A stretch of DNA of 64,000 nucleotides from FLUQ01 sp031550605. GTDB taxonomy: Bacteria > Desulfobacterota > Desulfovibrionia > Desulfovibrionales > Desulfovibrionaceae. Under the pieces are notes generated by a model. The model made no database searches and was not told the origin of the DNA. It saw nothing but the letters and a program-made list of their open reading frames with translations. A program made the position numbers and the translations under genes. Positions 51,578 through 60,050 of the stretch are shown piece after piece. Location: positions 25,841 to 89,840 of the forward strand of contig JAVBOK010000049.1 in NCBI GenBank assembly GCA_031550605.1, read 5' to 3'. Within the stretch, counting starts at the first letter, position 1. Each line of letters begins with the position of its first letter.

Positions 51578-52669
51578 CTACAGCCACCTTTTCTTGCGGA
51601 AAAACCAGAGCATGCCCCCGGCTATGGCCGCCATGATCAGCAGCACGGCGGGATAGCCGTAGGCCATCTTCAGCTCCGGCATGAACTCGAAATTCATGCC
51701 GTAGACCCCGGCCAGAAAGGACAGGGGCATGAACACCGTGGAGATGATGGTCAGAACCTTGATGATTTCGTTCATCCGGTTGGTCATGGCCGTCTGGTAT
51801 ATTTCATCCAGGGATTTCGCCACCTCATGGTATGTTTCCAGCAGTTCCCCGGCCTGCAGCACGTGGTCGGCGAAATCGTTGAGATAGGGTTTCAGTTCGC
51901 CGGCGGTTTCCGCCAGACGGTGCTGGCGGAAACCCGCGCCCAGTTCGCGGTAGGGTGAAAGCAACCGCCGCAGGGTCAGAAGATCGCGTTTGATCCGGTG
52001 CAGGCGGTTCAGTTCCGTCCGGCCGGGGGGCCGGTGACTGATGCATTCTTCCAGGTCTGCCAGTTCCTCGTCCTTCAGGTCCAGATGCGGGAAGAAACGG
52101 TCGACGATCATGTCCAGGGTCTGATAGGCCAGCAGCCCGGCCTGATGCGCGATCCTGGGCGAAGGGGGATCCTTTTGCAGGCGGTCCCACAATTCGTCGA
52201 TCAGGGTGGTGGCTGATTCTTCAAAGGTGATGATCAGCCCGGCCTTGCAGAACAGGGAAAAATGTTCGCTCCTTTCTCCCGTGGCCGCGTTCGGCGGCGT
52301 CTGGAGCACGAAAAAAAGGTAGTCGTCGTATTCTTCCATCTTCGTGCGCCAGCCGGGGCTGAGGATATCCTCCAGAGCCATGCGCCGGATGCCGTAACAT
52401 TCGGCAATGCGCAGCAGCGGATCCACCGCGCCCATGCCCGTGACCCGCACCCAGCGGGTTTCCGTCTTGGGGTCGGCCTGCGGCAGGTTTTCCAGATCAG
52501 ACCAGTCTTCCGGCGCGCGCACCACGCCCTTGCCGATGCGCAGCACCCGCACGGAAGCCGGGGCCGACCCGGCGACGGGGATAAGCGCGCCGGGCGCCGC
52601 GCCCGGATGGATGCGGGGTTTGGCCGCGATGCGGCGCAGGTTTTTTTTCTTCGGCGGCTGAACAGGCAT
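51578..52669 (-). CDS. corA: CorA magnesium/cobalt transporter
   Basis: 363 residues. The large N-terminal cytoplasmic domain is followed by two C-terminal membrane helices, the first ending in the GMN selectivity motif (YGMNFEFMPE, about 323). It forms a pentameric channel for Mg2+ or Co2+. The start is the ATG at 52669 with GGAGA upstream. The upstream reading to 52834 passes through repeat sequence. Basic C-terminus RKKRW is normal. Confidence 0.95.
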   Translation of the reverse strand: MPVQPPKKKNLRRIAAKPRIHPGAAPGALIPVAGSAPASVRVLRIGKGVVRAPEDWSDLENLPQADPKTETRWVRVTGMGAVDPLLRIAECYGIRRMALEDILSPGWRTKMEEYDDYLFFVLQTPPNAATGERSEHFSLFCKAGLIITFEESATTLIDELWDRLQKDPPSPRIAHQAGLLAYQTLDMIVDRFFPHLDLKDEELADLEECISHRPPGRTELNRLHRIKRDLLTLRRLLSPYRELGAGFRQHRLAETAGELKPYLNDFADHVLQAGELLETYHEVAKSLDEIYQTAMTNRMNEIIKVLTIISTVFMPLSFLAGVYGMNFEFMPELKMAYGYPAVLLIMAAIAGGMLWFFRKKRWL

Positions 52670-52822
52670 GCTCGTCTCCGGCGCGAGCGGGGCGCGGGGC
52701 GGCGCCCCGCCAGGGGGGAATTGTTTCTCCACGCAAAGGGCGCCGTGCGTTCCGCAATCAGCGCGCCCCGCGTGATACGGGAGAAAGCCGCGCAACGGGG
52801 GACAGGGGCCGCCCGCCGCGCA

Positions 52823-52861
52823 GGCGGCATTCATTGCCGCCGGTGCGCGCCGGAGCGGGCG
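52823..52861 (+). repeat. Dispersed repeat A, left half only
   Basis: GGCGGCATTCATTGCCGCC and GCGCCGGAGCGGGCG match the left half of the other A copies. The element stops exactly at the first base before the MetX-like gene's stop codon (52862-52864). The rest of 52670-52822 is GC-rich leader with no gene. Confidence 0.65.
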
Positions 52862-53860
52862 TTATCCCGGTTCCCGCAGCAGATGCTCAAGCCGGTCCTT
52901 CCACAGGGCGGCGTTCATGACCGTGGCGTGGCCGGCGGTTTCCGCGCTTGCCGGGATCAGATGGTACGCGGCGTTGGGGATCCGCGCCACAGCGTGCTCC
53001 GTCAGGCCGGTTTCCGGCGGATTGCGTTCGTCGTCAGCGGAATTGACGGCCAGTATGCGCGCGCGGATTGTATGCAGATCCGGCACGGGATCATAGTGGC
53101 GGGAGGCCTCCCACTGATAGAGAAAATCGTTGGCGTCCGAGCCTGTCAGGTTTGCCAGCATGCGGTCGGTCAGTTCGTCCGCCTGTGCCCTGGTGGGGGC
53201 CTTGGCATGCAGGGCCAGAGTGCCGCCGTTGGTGGCGATGGTGTACCAGGCGTAGGCCAGCCGGAACTGCTGCGGCTGCGCCGTGTACTCGCCGTTCATC
53301 CAGGCCGGGTCGTTCCGCACCGCGTCGATGAGCATGCGCCGCGTCATCCAGTTGCGGCCCGCCACCGCCGCCGGCTGCGAAGCCAGGGGCACGGCGGCGT
53401 CCATGAAATCGGGGCGGGTGACGGCCCACAGCCAGGTGTGCATGCCGCCCATGGAATAGCCGGTGACGATTCGCAGATGCCCTATGCCCAGCCCTTCCGT
53501 CAGCAGGCGGTGTTGGGCGGCCACCATGTCGGCGTGGTCATAGCGGGGGAATTTCATGCGCAGGCCGTCGGAGGGCTTGGCCGATTTGCCCGCGCCGATG
53601 GAATCGGGCAGGACAAGGTAGTGTTTGCGCGCGTCCAGAGGCTGGCCCGGACCGAACAGCTCGTCCGCGAAGCCGGGAACCAGCATGGCCGCCCCGGACC
53701 CGCCGGTGCCGTGCAGGATCAGCACGGCCGGGTTGGCGGGGTCGCCGATGGTCCGGTAGTGCATGGTCATTGCGGCCAGGGTTTCGCCGGTGTGGAAGAC
53801 GAAATTTTCCAGAACGAAATCGTGTTCCTCGGGGGCCGGATAGGCGGCGCGCGCGGTCAT
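52862..53860 (-). CDS. MetX-like alpha/beta hydrolase
   Basis: 332 residues. The nucleophile elbow is TGYSMGGMHT (Ser136), the acid is probably in VNSADDERNPPE (about 284) and the histidine in TAGHATV (about 312). ILHGTGGSGA forms the oxyanion loop. Overall layout matches homoserine O-acetyltransferase homologues, which transfer acetyl groups, but several MetX-like proteins are plain esterases. GGAG precedes the ATG. Gene is 15 bases downstream of the TPR gene and probably co-transcribed with the trio upstream. Confidence 0.87.
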   Translation of the reverse strand: MTARAAYPAPEEHDFVLENFVFHTGETLAAMTMHYRTIGDPANPAVLILHGTGGSGAAMLVPGFADELFGPGQPLDARKHYLVLPDSIGAGKSAKPSDGLRMKFPRYDHADMVAAQHRLLTEGLGIGHLRIVTGYSMGGMHTWLWAVTRPDFMDAAVPLASQPAAVAGRNWMTRRMLIDAVRNDPAWMNGEYTAQPQQFRLAYAWYTIATNGGTLALHAKAPTRAQADELTDRMLANLTGSDANDFLYQWEASRHYDPVPDLHTIRARILAVNSADDERNPPETGLTEHAVARIPNAAYHLIPASAETAGHATVMNAALWKDRLEHLLREPG

Positions 53861-53875
53861 GGATGCTCCAGCGGG

Positions 53876-54493
53876 TTACAGTCCCAGTTCTTCGCGGATT
53901 TCCGGGGCCGGTTCATATCCGTGCTGCCGCGCCAGTTTCGCGTGGTACAGGGCTTTTTCCCGGTCGCCCGCGTCCAGGTGGGCCAGGGCCAGGTTGTTGT
54001 GGGCGGGGCCGAAGCCGGGTTCCATGCTGACGGCCTTTTCCCCCAGGGCGATGCTTTTTTCCAGATCCCCCAGCATGTGGTGGGCGGAAGCCAGAGTGGT
54101 CAGGGCCTGGATGAATCCGGGGTCCCATTTCAGGGCCTTGGTCAGAGCGGCGACGGCTTCCCGCGCTTCGCCGCGCTGCATGTGCACAAAACCGATGTTG
54201 CCCCAGGCGATGGCGAAACGCGGGCGGCAGTTGGCGGCTTCTTTGTTGTAATTGAGGCAGCCGTCCAGATCGCCGCGCTGCATGGCGATGCCGCCGAGTT
54301 GCACGTATGCTTCCGCCAGATGGGGGGAATGAACGAGCGCTTCGCGGAAGGCTTTTTCCGCTTCGGTGAAATCGCGCTTGCCGAGATAGGCCAGACCCAG
54401 GCTGTAATGGTGGTTGGCGCAGTCGGGCGCGCGCTCGATTTCGGCTCGCAGATCGGCGATGTAGTCGTCAAGGTTGTCGTAACGGGCTTTCAT
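53876..54493 (-). CDS. Tetratricopeptide repeat protein
   Basis: 205 residues. About five TPR motifs run from residue 22 (HHYSLGLAYLGKRDFTEAEK, AYVQLGGIAMQRGDLDGCLN, AWGNIGFVHMQRGEAREAVA and ALTTLASAHHMLGDLEKSIA). It is a protein-interaction module without signal peptide. Start overlaps the previous gene by 4 bases. Partner is likely one of the two genes upstream. Confidence 0.88.
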   Translation of the reverse strand: MKARYDNLDDYIADLRAEIERAPDCANHHYSLGLAYLGKRDFTEAEKAFREALVHSPHLAEAYVQLGGIAMQRGDLDGCLNYNKEAANCRPRFAIAWGNIGFVHMQRGEAREAVAALTKALKWDPGFIQALTTLASAHHMLGDLEKSIALGEKAVSMEPGFGPAHNNLALAHLDAGDREKALYHAKLARQHGYEPAPEIREELGL

Positions 54494-54873
54494 TTCGTAT
54501 GTCCTTCGCGGCGGAGCAGGTCCGCGTACCAGAGGCAGAATTCGAAGACCCCCCGGTATTTTTCGTCTTTGCCCACAATGCCCAGGGCGCAGTCCAGCAC
54601 CCCCTGGCTGTAGGCGTTGCCCGCGTTTTCCGGTTTATGTTGCTGCAAAAACGCGCGCACCAGCTGCCGGGTTGTCCGTTTCGTCGCATCCGTGCGGATG
54701 TCCAGAGGTTCCTTGGGTTCGGCAAAGGGATCCCAGGCGTCGTAGCCGATTGTATCCACGTACCGCCTGCCGCGTGAACTCATGGCTTCGTATATCCCGC
54801 GTTTTCTGGTTTCCGCCTCGGGATCCGGCGGCGCGGCCGGGCCGCTTTTGAAAATGTCCGGCAGGTCAGCCAC
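54490..54873 (-). CDS. Conserved hypothetical protein between YkgJ and TPR genes
   Basis: 127 residues, GTG start at 54873 inside the upstream gene (8-base overlap). Acidic and helical, with YVDTIGYDAWDPFAEPKEPL and a C-terminal YSQGVLDCALGIVGKDEKYR segment. No membrane segment or known motif. Overlaps on both sides show tight translational coupling in a three-gene unit. Confidence 0.75.
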   Translation of the reverse strand: MADLPDIFKSGPAAPPDPEAETRKRGIYEAMSSRGRRYVDTIGYDAWDPFAEPKEPLDIRTDATKRTTRQLVRAFLQQHKPENAGNAYSQGVLDCALGIVGKDEKYRGVFEFCLWYADLLRREGHTK

Positions 54874-55564
54874 GGCCGCCCTCCCGCGCCGGGTCGGCGT
54901 CGCTCCGGCCCAGGCCGAAGTACTCCGCGTTGTATTCCGTCAGCAGAGCCATGGAAACCGGCACCAGCACGGTGTGGATTTCCGCGTAGCCGCTCCGCGC
55001 GTGCCGGGCCAGATCCAGGCTGAGAGCGGCCAGGCGGGAGCGCACGGCCTCCAGATTGACGGCGGGATAGCTGCCGCCGGAAGTGAAGCCGGATTTGCCG
55101 CAGATGCGCCCCGTGCCGCCGATGTTCATCGGGATGCCGTACACGCGGCAGGTGACGGGACGCGCCTCGTACAGCGCACAGCGGTCGTCGTCGCCCAGCA
55201 GGGGACAGCGCACTTTTTCGCGGGCCATGTCCGCCAGGATGGCGTCTTCTTCCCGGCCGCCCTGCCAGTCCTTGAACGCTTTGCGCTTGACTTTGTGCAC
55301 GGCCCGGTCCGCCGCGTCCGCTTTGTCCAGCAGGGCGGAACGCTGCGGACCCGAAGGAAAGGTCCGGTAAAAGGCATGGTTCAGGTATACGGCCTCAATC
55401 AGCGGCAGGTCGAACAGGGCGTGGCAGCAGTCCGCGCAGCCCGCCGCGCAGGCCACGCAATCGGCGTGCTTCGTCCGCACGTGGGCGAACAGGGCGTCGG
55501 CTTCGCGGCACATGGCCTCATACCGCTCGAACAGGGCGGAAAGATCAGGCAGGTTTTTTCGCAT
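54866..55564 (-). CDS. YkgJ-family cysteine cluster protein
   Basis: 232 residues. The cysteine cluster is DCVACAAGCADCCHALFDLP near residue 35, followed by CPLLGDDDRCALYEARPVTC, the UPF0153/YkgJ pattern thought to bind zinc or an Fe-S cluster. The ATG at 55564 lacks a clear ribosome binding site. A TTG at 55573 also exists. First gene of the coupled unit YkgJ, 127-residue protein, TPR. Confidence 0.87.
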   Translation of the reverse strand: MRKNLPDLSALFERYEAMCREADALFAHVRTKHADCVACAAGCADCCHALFDLPLIEAVYLNHAFYRTFPSGPQRSALLDKADAADRAVHKVKRKAFKDWQGGREEDAILADMAREKVRCPLLGDDDRCALYEARPVTCRVYGIPMNIGGTGRICGKSGFTSGGSYPAVNLEAVRSRLAALSLDLARHARSGYAEIHTVLVPVSMALLTEYNAEYFGLGRSDADPAREGGRG

Positions 55565-55673
55565 GGCACGCAATACTAGCGCAGGGAAAGAGAGGAGGCA
55601 AGCCGGCCGTCATCCCGCCCGCGTTGACGCGGAATTTTCCTTTGGGCATAGAAAGACCATGGAGGAGCGCCCC

Positions 55674-56999
55674 GTGTCCGGACGGAAAGGGATTTTCTAC
55701 GGCTGGCTGCTGGTGGGCGTTGCCGCCCTGGCCCTGGCCAACGCCACGGGCCTGATGGTCAACAGCTACAGCCAGTTCGTCAAACCCCTGTGCGAACAGT
55801 TCGGTTTCGCCCGTTCGGAATTCATCTTTTACGCCACATTGCAGACCCTGGCGGTCATGCTGCTGGTGCCTCTGAACGCGGCTGTTTTCGCCCGCGCCGA
55901 CCCCCGTCTTGTCGTCGTTCTGGCGGGGATTCTGGCCGCGGGCTGCTGGGCCGCCTTTTCCCTGGCCCGGAGCCTGCCCCATTTCTATCTGCTGGGTCTG
56001 GGCGTCGGCGCGGGGCTCGGCTTTACCGGCACGGCGACCATGAACATCGTCGTGAGCAACTGGTTCATCAAAAAGAAAGGCCTGGCCATCGGCCTGACGC
56101 TGCTTGGTTCCGGCGTGGGGGCCATGGTCTGGAACCCCGTGCTGGCCCGCCTGATCATCGCCTGGGGTCCGCAGGAGGCGTACCGCGTTTCCGGATTGGC
56201 GGCCCTGGCCCTGATGCTGCCCTTTTTCATTGTGTTCCGTTTCCATCCCGGAGATTTGGGGCTTGCGCCCCTGGGCGCGGAAGAAGAGCCCTGTCCGCCC
56301 GGCGCGGGCGGGAATGCCGCCGGTTCCCGGAACGCGCCGGAGCGGGCGTGCCTCGACAAATCCCGGACTTGCGGGGTTTGTCATCAATCTGACGGCGTGT
56401 CTTACCGCGAAGCGGTCAGAACCCGGCGTTTCTGGGTGCTGGGCCTGGCGCTGGCCTTTTTCCCCTTCAGCATGCTGGGCGTGTTTTCCCAATTGCAGCC
56501 TTTTCTGACGGATCTGGGTTTTCCGGCCCTTTTCGCGGCGTCGGCCATCAGCGCCGGAGGGGGCTTTCAGGTGACGGGCAGGCCCCTGATGGGGCTGCTG
56601 CACGACAGGCTGGGCACGCGCTCTTTGTTCGTTCTGGCCGCGCTGCTGTGTTCGGCCGCGCTGCTGGGCGTGACGGCGCTGGCCTGTTTTTCCGGAGCGC
56701 CGCTGCCGCTGCTGTACCCGGCCGCCGCCCTGTTCGGGCTTGCGGCGGCGTCCCCCGCGGTCATCGCGCCGTTGGTCACCGGCGCGGCTTTCGGCCGCAA
56801 AGAGTTTGCCGCCATCTACGGCACGGTGGGGTCGCTGTGGTACATCGGCCCGGCCGCCGGCCCCCTGTTCACCTCCGCCGTTTTTGACCTGACGGGCAGT
56901 TACGTTCCGGCTTTCCTTTTCCTGACGGCCGGGATGCCCGCCGCGCTGTTCTTCGGCCTGCGGGCGCTGGGACCGGACGGGAACGGGCCGGCGCGCTGA
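55674..56999 (+). CDS. MFS transporter carrying an embedded repeat A copy
   Basis: 441 residues with 12 membrane helices, of the oxalate/formate-antiporter-like (OFA) group. The GTG at 55674 has GGAGG at 8 bases. The ATG at 55659 is an alternative start. Between helices 6 and 7 lies an unusual stretch (about residues 212-239) coded by an 84-bp repeat A copy (56307-56390), read in frame. It includes NAAGSRNAPERACLDKSRTC then GVCHQS. The carrier fold before (FRFHPGDLGLAPLG) and after (VSYREAVRTRRFWVLGLA) is intact, so the protein may still work with a longer cytoplasmic loop. Confidence 0.85.
   Translation: MSGRKGIFYGWLLVGVAALALANATGLMVNSYSQFVKPLCEQFGFARSEFIFYATLQTLAVMLLVPLNAAVFARADPRLVVVLAGILAAGCWAAFSLARSLPHFYLLGLGVGAGLGFTGTATMNIVVSNWFIKKKGLAIGLTLLGSGVGAMVWNPVLARLIIAWGPQEAYRVSGLAALALMLPFFIVFRFHPGDLGLAPLGAEEEPCPPGAGGNAAGSRNAPERACLDKSRTCGVCHQSDGVSYREAVRTRRFWVLGLALAFFPFSMLGVFSQLQPFLTDLGFPALFAASAISAGGGFQVTGRPLMGLLHDRLGTRSLFVLAALLCSAALLGVTALACFSGAPLPLLYPAAALFGLAAASPAVIAPLVTGAAFGRKEFAAIYGTVGSLWYIGPAAGPLFTSAVFDLTGSYVPAFLFLTAGMPAALFFGLRALGPDGNGPAR
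56307..56390 (+). repeat. Dispersed repeat A, copy 3 (inside a coding region)
   Basis: 84 bp beginning GGCGGGAATGCCGCCGG and ending GGACTTGCGGGGTTTGTCAT then CAATCT. It is nearly identical at the right half to copy 1 at 1929-2009, and the length is divisible by three. Confidence 0.85.
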
Positions 57000-57009
57000 T
57001 CCCTGCCTA

Positions 57010-57150
57010 GGATGAACCCTCGCTGCCCGCTGCGGGCGGTGCGACCGCTGCGAGCGGTGCGACCGCCGTGGGCGGTGCGGCCGCTGCGAGCGGCTGTTTC
57101 GCCGCGCTGCGTATCCGCCGGAGCATTTCCGGGGTGAAGACGCTCCGGCC
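57010..57150 (+). repeat. Dispersed repeat B with four 18-bp units
   Basis: Four tandem units at 57029-57100 (GCTGCGAGCGGTGCGACC type) then GCCGCGCTGCGTATCCGCCG and GAGCATT. It fills most of the gap between two converging genes (MFS and the TctC-like protein). Confidence 0.75.
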
Positions 57151-57183
57151 GGGCAGTAAGGGAATGCTTCGGAGGAAGGGCCG

Positions 57184-58158
57184 TTACTGGTCGGTCAGTT
57201 GGTACTCTTCGGCCAGATCGCGGTATTTCCGGATTTGTTCCGTGAAAAAGGCGGGGATGCCCTCGTACGGAATATTCACCGGGGTGAAGCCGCGTATGCC
57301 CGCCTTGACCCGCACGACGGCGGAAGCGTTCAGGGCGTAAAACAGCGCGCCGATGCTCCGGCATGTCTCTTCCGGCGTGTTTTCGGGCACGGCAAGGCCC
57401 CGGTACACGCCCTGCGTGAAATCATACCCCAACTCGCGAAAGGTCGGCACGCCCGGCAGCGCGGGATGGCGTTTGTCCGCCGCCACGGCCAGGGGCCGGA
57501 AATCGTCGCCGAACGACGGCAGAACCGCCGTGTGCGCCCAGAACAGGGCCGCCTTGCCGTCGCGCACGGCATTGGCCGCTTCCCCGGTGCCCGCGTAAGG
57601 GATGTAGGCGCTGCGCACCCCCGCGCTTCTGTCCAGCATGCGGGCGGCGAGCTGCCCCGCGCTGTACCGGCCGGGGCCGGCCACCAGAATTCCGCCCGGG
57701 TTTTTGCGGGACGCGGCGAGAAAGGCGTCCAGCGAGGCGAATGCGCCCTGTTTCGGCGCCCAGAGCACACAGGGGGTGTATGCGCTGATGTGGCAGATCC
57801 GCATGGCTTCCGGCTTTACTTCGGAATCGGGCTGCAGGCCGCGCAGAATGACGTGGGGAATGTTCACCCCGGTCAGGGTGTAGCCGTCGGGCGCATCGTC
57901 GATCATCCGCGCCCAGGCCTGCGCCCCCGCCTCGCCCGGCGCATGGCGGATTTTCAGAGCCCACCGCGTGGTCTCGGCGAAGGATTCCTGCAGCAGCGCG
58001 GCGTACATGTCGCTTTCGTTGCCCGGCGCGAACGGCAGGACCAGGGTCACGTCCTTGCCCGGCCAGGCCACGGCCAGTTCCCCCGCGGCGGCGGGAAAGG
58101 CGCCGGCGACGGCCAGAAAGGCCGCCAGACCGGCGGCCGCCAGGCCGCGCCGGATCAT
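57184..58158 (-). CDS. Tripartite tricarboxylate transporter binding protein (TctC/Bug family)
   Basis: 324 residues with a signal peptide (about 1-25). AWPGKDVTLVLPFAPGNESD is the family start, then GYTLTGVNIPHVILRGLQPD and IPYAGTGEAANAVRDGKAAL. It would bind a carboxylate in the periplasm, but no TctA/TctB membrane genes adjoin. The ATG overlaps the upstream stop by 4 bases. Confidence 0.88.
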   Translation of the reverse strand: MIRRGLAAAGLAAFLAVAGAFPAAAGELAVAWPGKDVTLVLPFAPGNESDMYAALLQESFAETTRWALKIRHAPGEAGAQAWARMIDDAPDGYTLTGVNIPHVILRGLQPDSEVKPEAMRICHISAYTPCVLWAPKQGAFASLDAFLAASRKNPGGILVAGPGRYSAGQLAARMLDRSAGVRSAYIPYAGTGEAANAVRDGKAALFWAHTAVLPSFGDDFRPLAVAADKRHPALPGVPTFRELGYDFTQGVYRGLAVPENTPEETCRSIGALFYALNASAVVRVKAGIRGFTPVNIPYEGIPAFFTEQIRKYRDLAEEYQLTDQ

Positions 58159-58832
58159 CGGCGGCCCCCGGCCTTGTCCCCCTTGTCCGCGTCCGTGGCC
58201 ACCAGCCGGATCAGGGTCTGGATGTTGGTTATCTCCGTGACTTTCCAGACGCCGCCCGCTCTGCGCAAGGCCAGTTCCAGAGGATAGGCCCGCCTGCCGG
58301 ACGCATCGGCAAGGGAGGTCGCGACGACGGCCTCATTGCCGGTATCCTTGCGCACCGTCGCGGGGCCGAAGCTTTTTTTGTCCTTGGCCCCTCCGCGCAG
58401 CAGCGAGGCCAAAAGGCCGGCTCCGGCGTGGGGGCCTTTTTTCAGCTCTCCGGCGAAAGCGCCGGAAGAGACCCCGTAGCGCACGAACTGCCGGGTTTCC
58501 GAAGCCAGCAACTGCCGGGCCACGGCCCTGGTCCGGGCGTCGGACCCGAGGGAAGCCAGCATCAGAGCCACGGCCGGGGATGATTCTTCCGCCAGGCGCA
58601 CGGCCTCGGTATCGTTCAGCACGGCGTCCGCCGCCTTGCCGATGACCGCGTCCAGGTCCATATGGCGGTCCATCAGGTTTGTATCGCGGGTGTCGATGGC
58701 CTTTTGCAGGGCCGCGATCGCGGAAACGGGGCCGGAACCGGCGGGGGCCGCCGCGGGAGCGGCAAAAGGGGCAAGGGCCAGACACAGGGTCAGGCCGAGA
58801 ACGGGCAGGGAAAAACGGGAAAAACGTGGCAT
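58155..58832 (-). CDS. DUF2939-like exported protein
   Basis: 225 residues. Signal peptide about 1-28 (cleavage near APAAA). AIAALQKAIDTRDTNLMDRH and LDAVIGKAADAVLN resemble DUF2939. The ATG at 58832 has AGGA upstream. Its stop overlaps the TctC-like gene, an unexplained coupling of two exported proteins. Function unknown. Confidence 0.75.
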   Translation of the reverse strand: MPRFSRFSLPVLGLTLCLALAPFAAPAAAPAGSGPVSAIAALQKAIDTRDTNLMDRHMDLDAVIGKAADAVLNDTEAVRLAEESSPAVALMLASLGSDARTRAVARQLLASETRQFVRYGVSSGAFAGELKKGPHAGAGLLASLLRGGAKDKKSFGPATVRKDTGNEAVVATSLADASGRRAYPLELALRRAGGVWKVTEITNIQTLIRLVATDADKGDKAGGRR

Positions 58833-58894
58833 GGCGGTATCCTGAAGCAGATTGCCTTTGAAATTTTTTCGACTCCCAGTACGGCCAAAGATCC

Positions 58895-59001
58895 AGAATA
58901 CTCTTTTTCGGGATGCGGGCAAGCCGAAGCGGCGTGTCCGCGAAGTGGCGGAAAGTCCCGCGCCGCCGCGTCCGCAAAGGCCCCGCGCGGCCGCCGGAGC
59001 A
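58895..59001 (+). repeat. Dispersed repeat B-like element beside ribF
   Basis: GATGCGGGCAAGCCGAAGCG resembles the copy at 21.7 kb and the end GCCGGAGCATTACATGCTCT abuts the ribF stop. No 18-bp units are present. Confidence 0.45.
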
Positions 59002-60009
59002 TTACATGCTCTGCATGCCGCCGGAACGAAGCGCCTCGCGGGCGTTTCGCGCATCGGCGGCAATCTGGTCCCGCAGGGCCTGCACGCCGGAAAAGCGTAT
59101 TTCCTGACGCAGCCGCCGGGCGAAATGCAGGCGCAGGGTTTTGCCGTACAGGTCTTCGCTCCAGTCCAGCAGGTAGCTTTCCAGCGACAGACTGGTGCCT
59201 CCGAAGGTCGGGTTGGTGCCCACGCTGGTGACGGACATATGGCGGGCGCGGGCCTCCGTCCCGGCGGGGTTCGCGGATGCCGGGGCGGGAGGAGCGGTTT
59301 CGTCCGGCAGGATTTCCGCCCAGGTGGCGTATACGCCGGGCGGCGGCAGCAGCACGTCCCCCAGCCCGACGTTGGCCGTGGGAAAGCCCAGTGTTCTGCC
59401 CCGGCCCTGGCCGTGGATGACTTCGCCTTCCACGGAGTGCAGCCGCCCCAGCAAAGGAAACACCGCATCCACCGCGCCGGAGCGGATACGCTCGCGGATC
59501 AGCGAGGAACTGGCGGTTTCGCCGCCGACGATCACGGGCGGCAACTGGTCCACGGAAAAGCCCCAGGTCCGGCCCAGGGCGGACAGGGCCTCGAAGTTGC
59601 CCGCCCGGCCTCTGCCCAGGGCGTAATCATAGCCGATGACCAGATGCTCCAGGCGCAGGCCGTCCACCATGACCGTGCGCACGAATTCCTTCGGGCTCAT
59701 GGCGGCCATGGCCGGGGTGAAGCGCAGCACCAGGGCCAGATCCATGCCCGCTTCGGCCAGCAGTTCCAGTTTGCGCTGGGGCGAGGTCAGCAGATCCGGC
59801 AGGTGCACCCCGCTGATCACCCGCAGCGGATGCGGATCAAAGGTGATGACCGCGGCGGGAATGCCCCTGCCGCCGGCATGTTCCCGCACCCGGCCCAGCA
59901 GCCGGCGATGGCCCAGATGCACCCCGTCGAAGTTGCCGATGGTGGCGGCATGGACGGTCCCGTGTCCGGCAAGGGCTTTTAATTCTTCAAGATCATGGGC
60001 GATGCGCAT
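59002..60009 (-). CDS. ribF: Bifunctional riboflavin kinase/FAD synthetase
   Basis: 335 residues. The N-terminal nucleotidyltransferase has GNFDGVHLGHRRLL and VITFDPHPLRV, and the C-terminal riboflavin kinase has GRTLGFPTANVGL and the catalytic LESYLLDWSEDLYGK. It makes FMN and FAD. The ATG at 60009 follows AGAGG. About 15 extra residues (PPAPASANPAGTEARARH) interrupt the kinase domain. Confidence 0.95.
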   Translation of the reverse strand: MRIAHDLEELKALAGHGTVHAATIGNFDGVHLGHRRLLGRVREHAGGRGIPAAVITFDPHPLRVISGVHLPDLLTSPQRKLELLAEAGMDLALVLRFTPAMAAMSPKEFVRTVMVDGLRLEHLVIGYDYALGRGRAGNFEALSALGRTWGFSVDQLPPVIVGGETASSSLIRERIRSGAVDAVFPLLGRLHSVEGEVIHGQGRGRTLGFPTANVGLGDVLLPPPGVYATWAEILPDETAPPAPASANPAGTEARARHMSVTSVGTNPTFGGTSLSLESYLLDWSEDLYGKTLRLHFARRLRQEIRFSGVQALRDQIAADARNAREALRSGGMQSM

Positions 60010-60050
60010 AGGGCCTCTGTATCGCGGAAGGGCGGCATGGTCCAGAGGAA

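Noticed and set aside
56300..56400. Frameshift or sequencing error in the MFS gene
   Set aside because: The frame stays open through an 84-bp repeat copy, the flanking carrier sequence is intact on both sides and the insert length is a multiple of three.
57029..57100. Four 18-bp units as a possible CRISPR array or protein repeat
   Set aside because: No spacers, and the frame through them is not supported by start site or neighbours; matches the intergenic repeat B.
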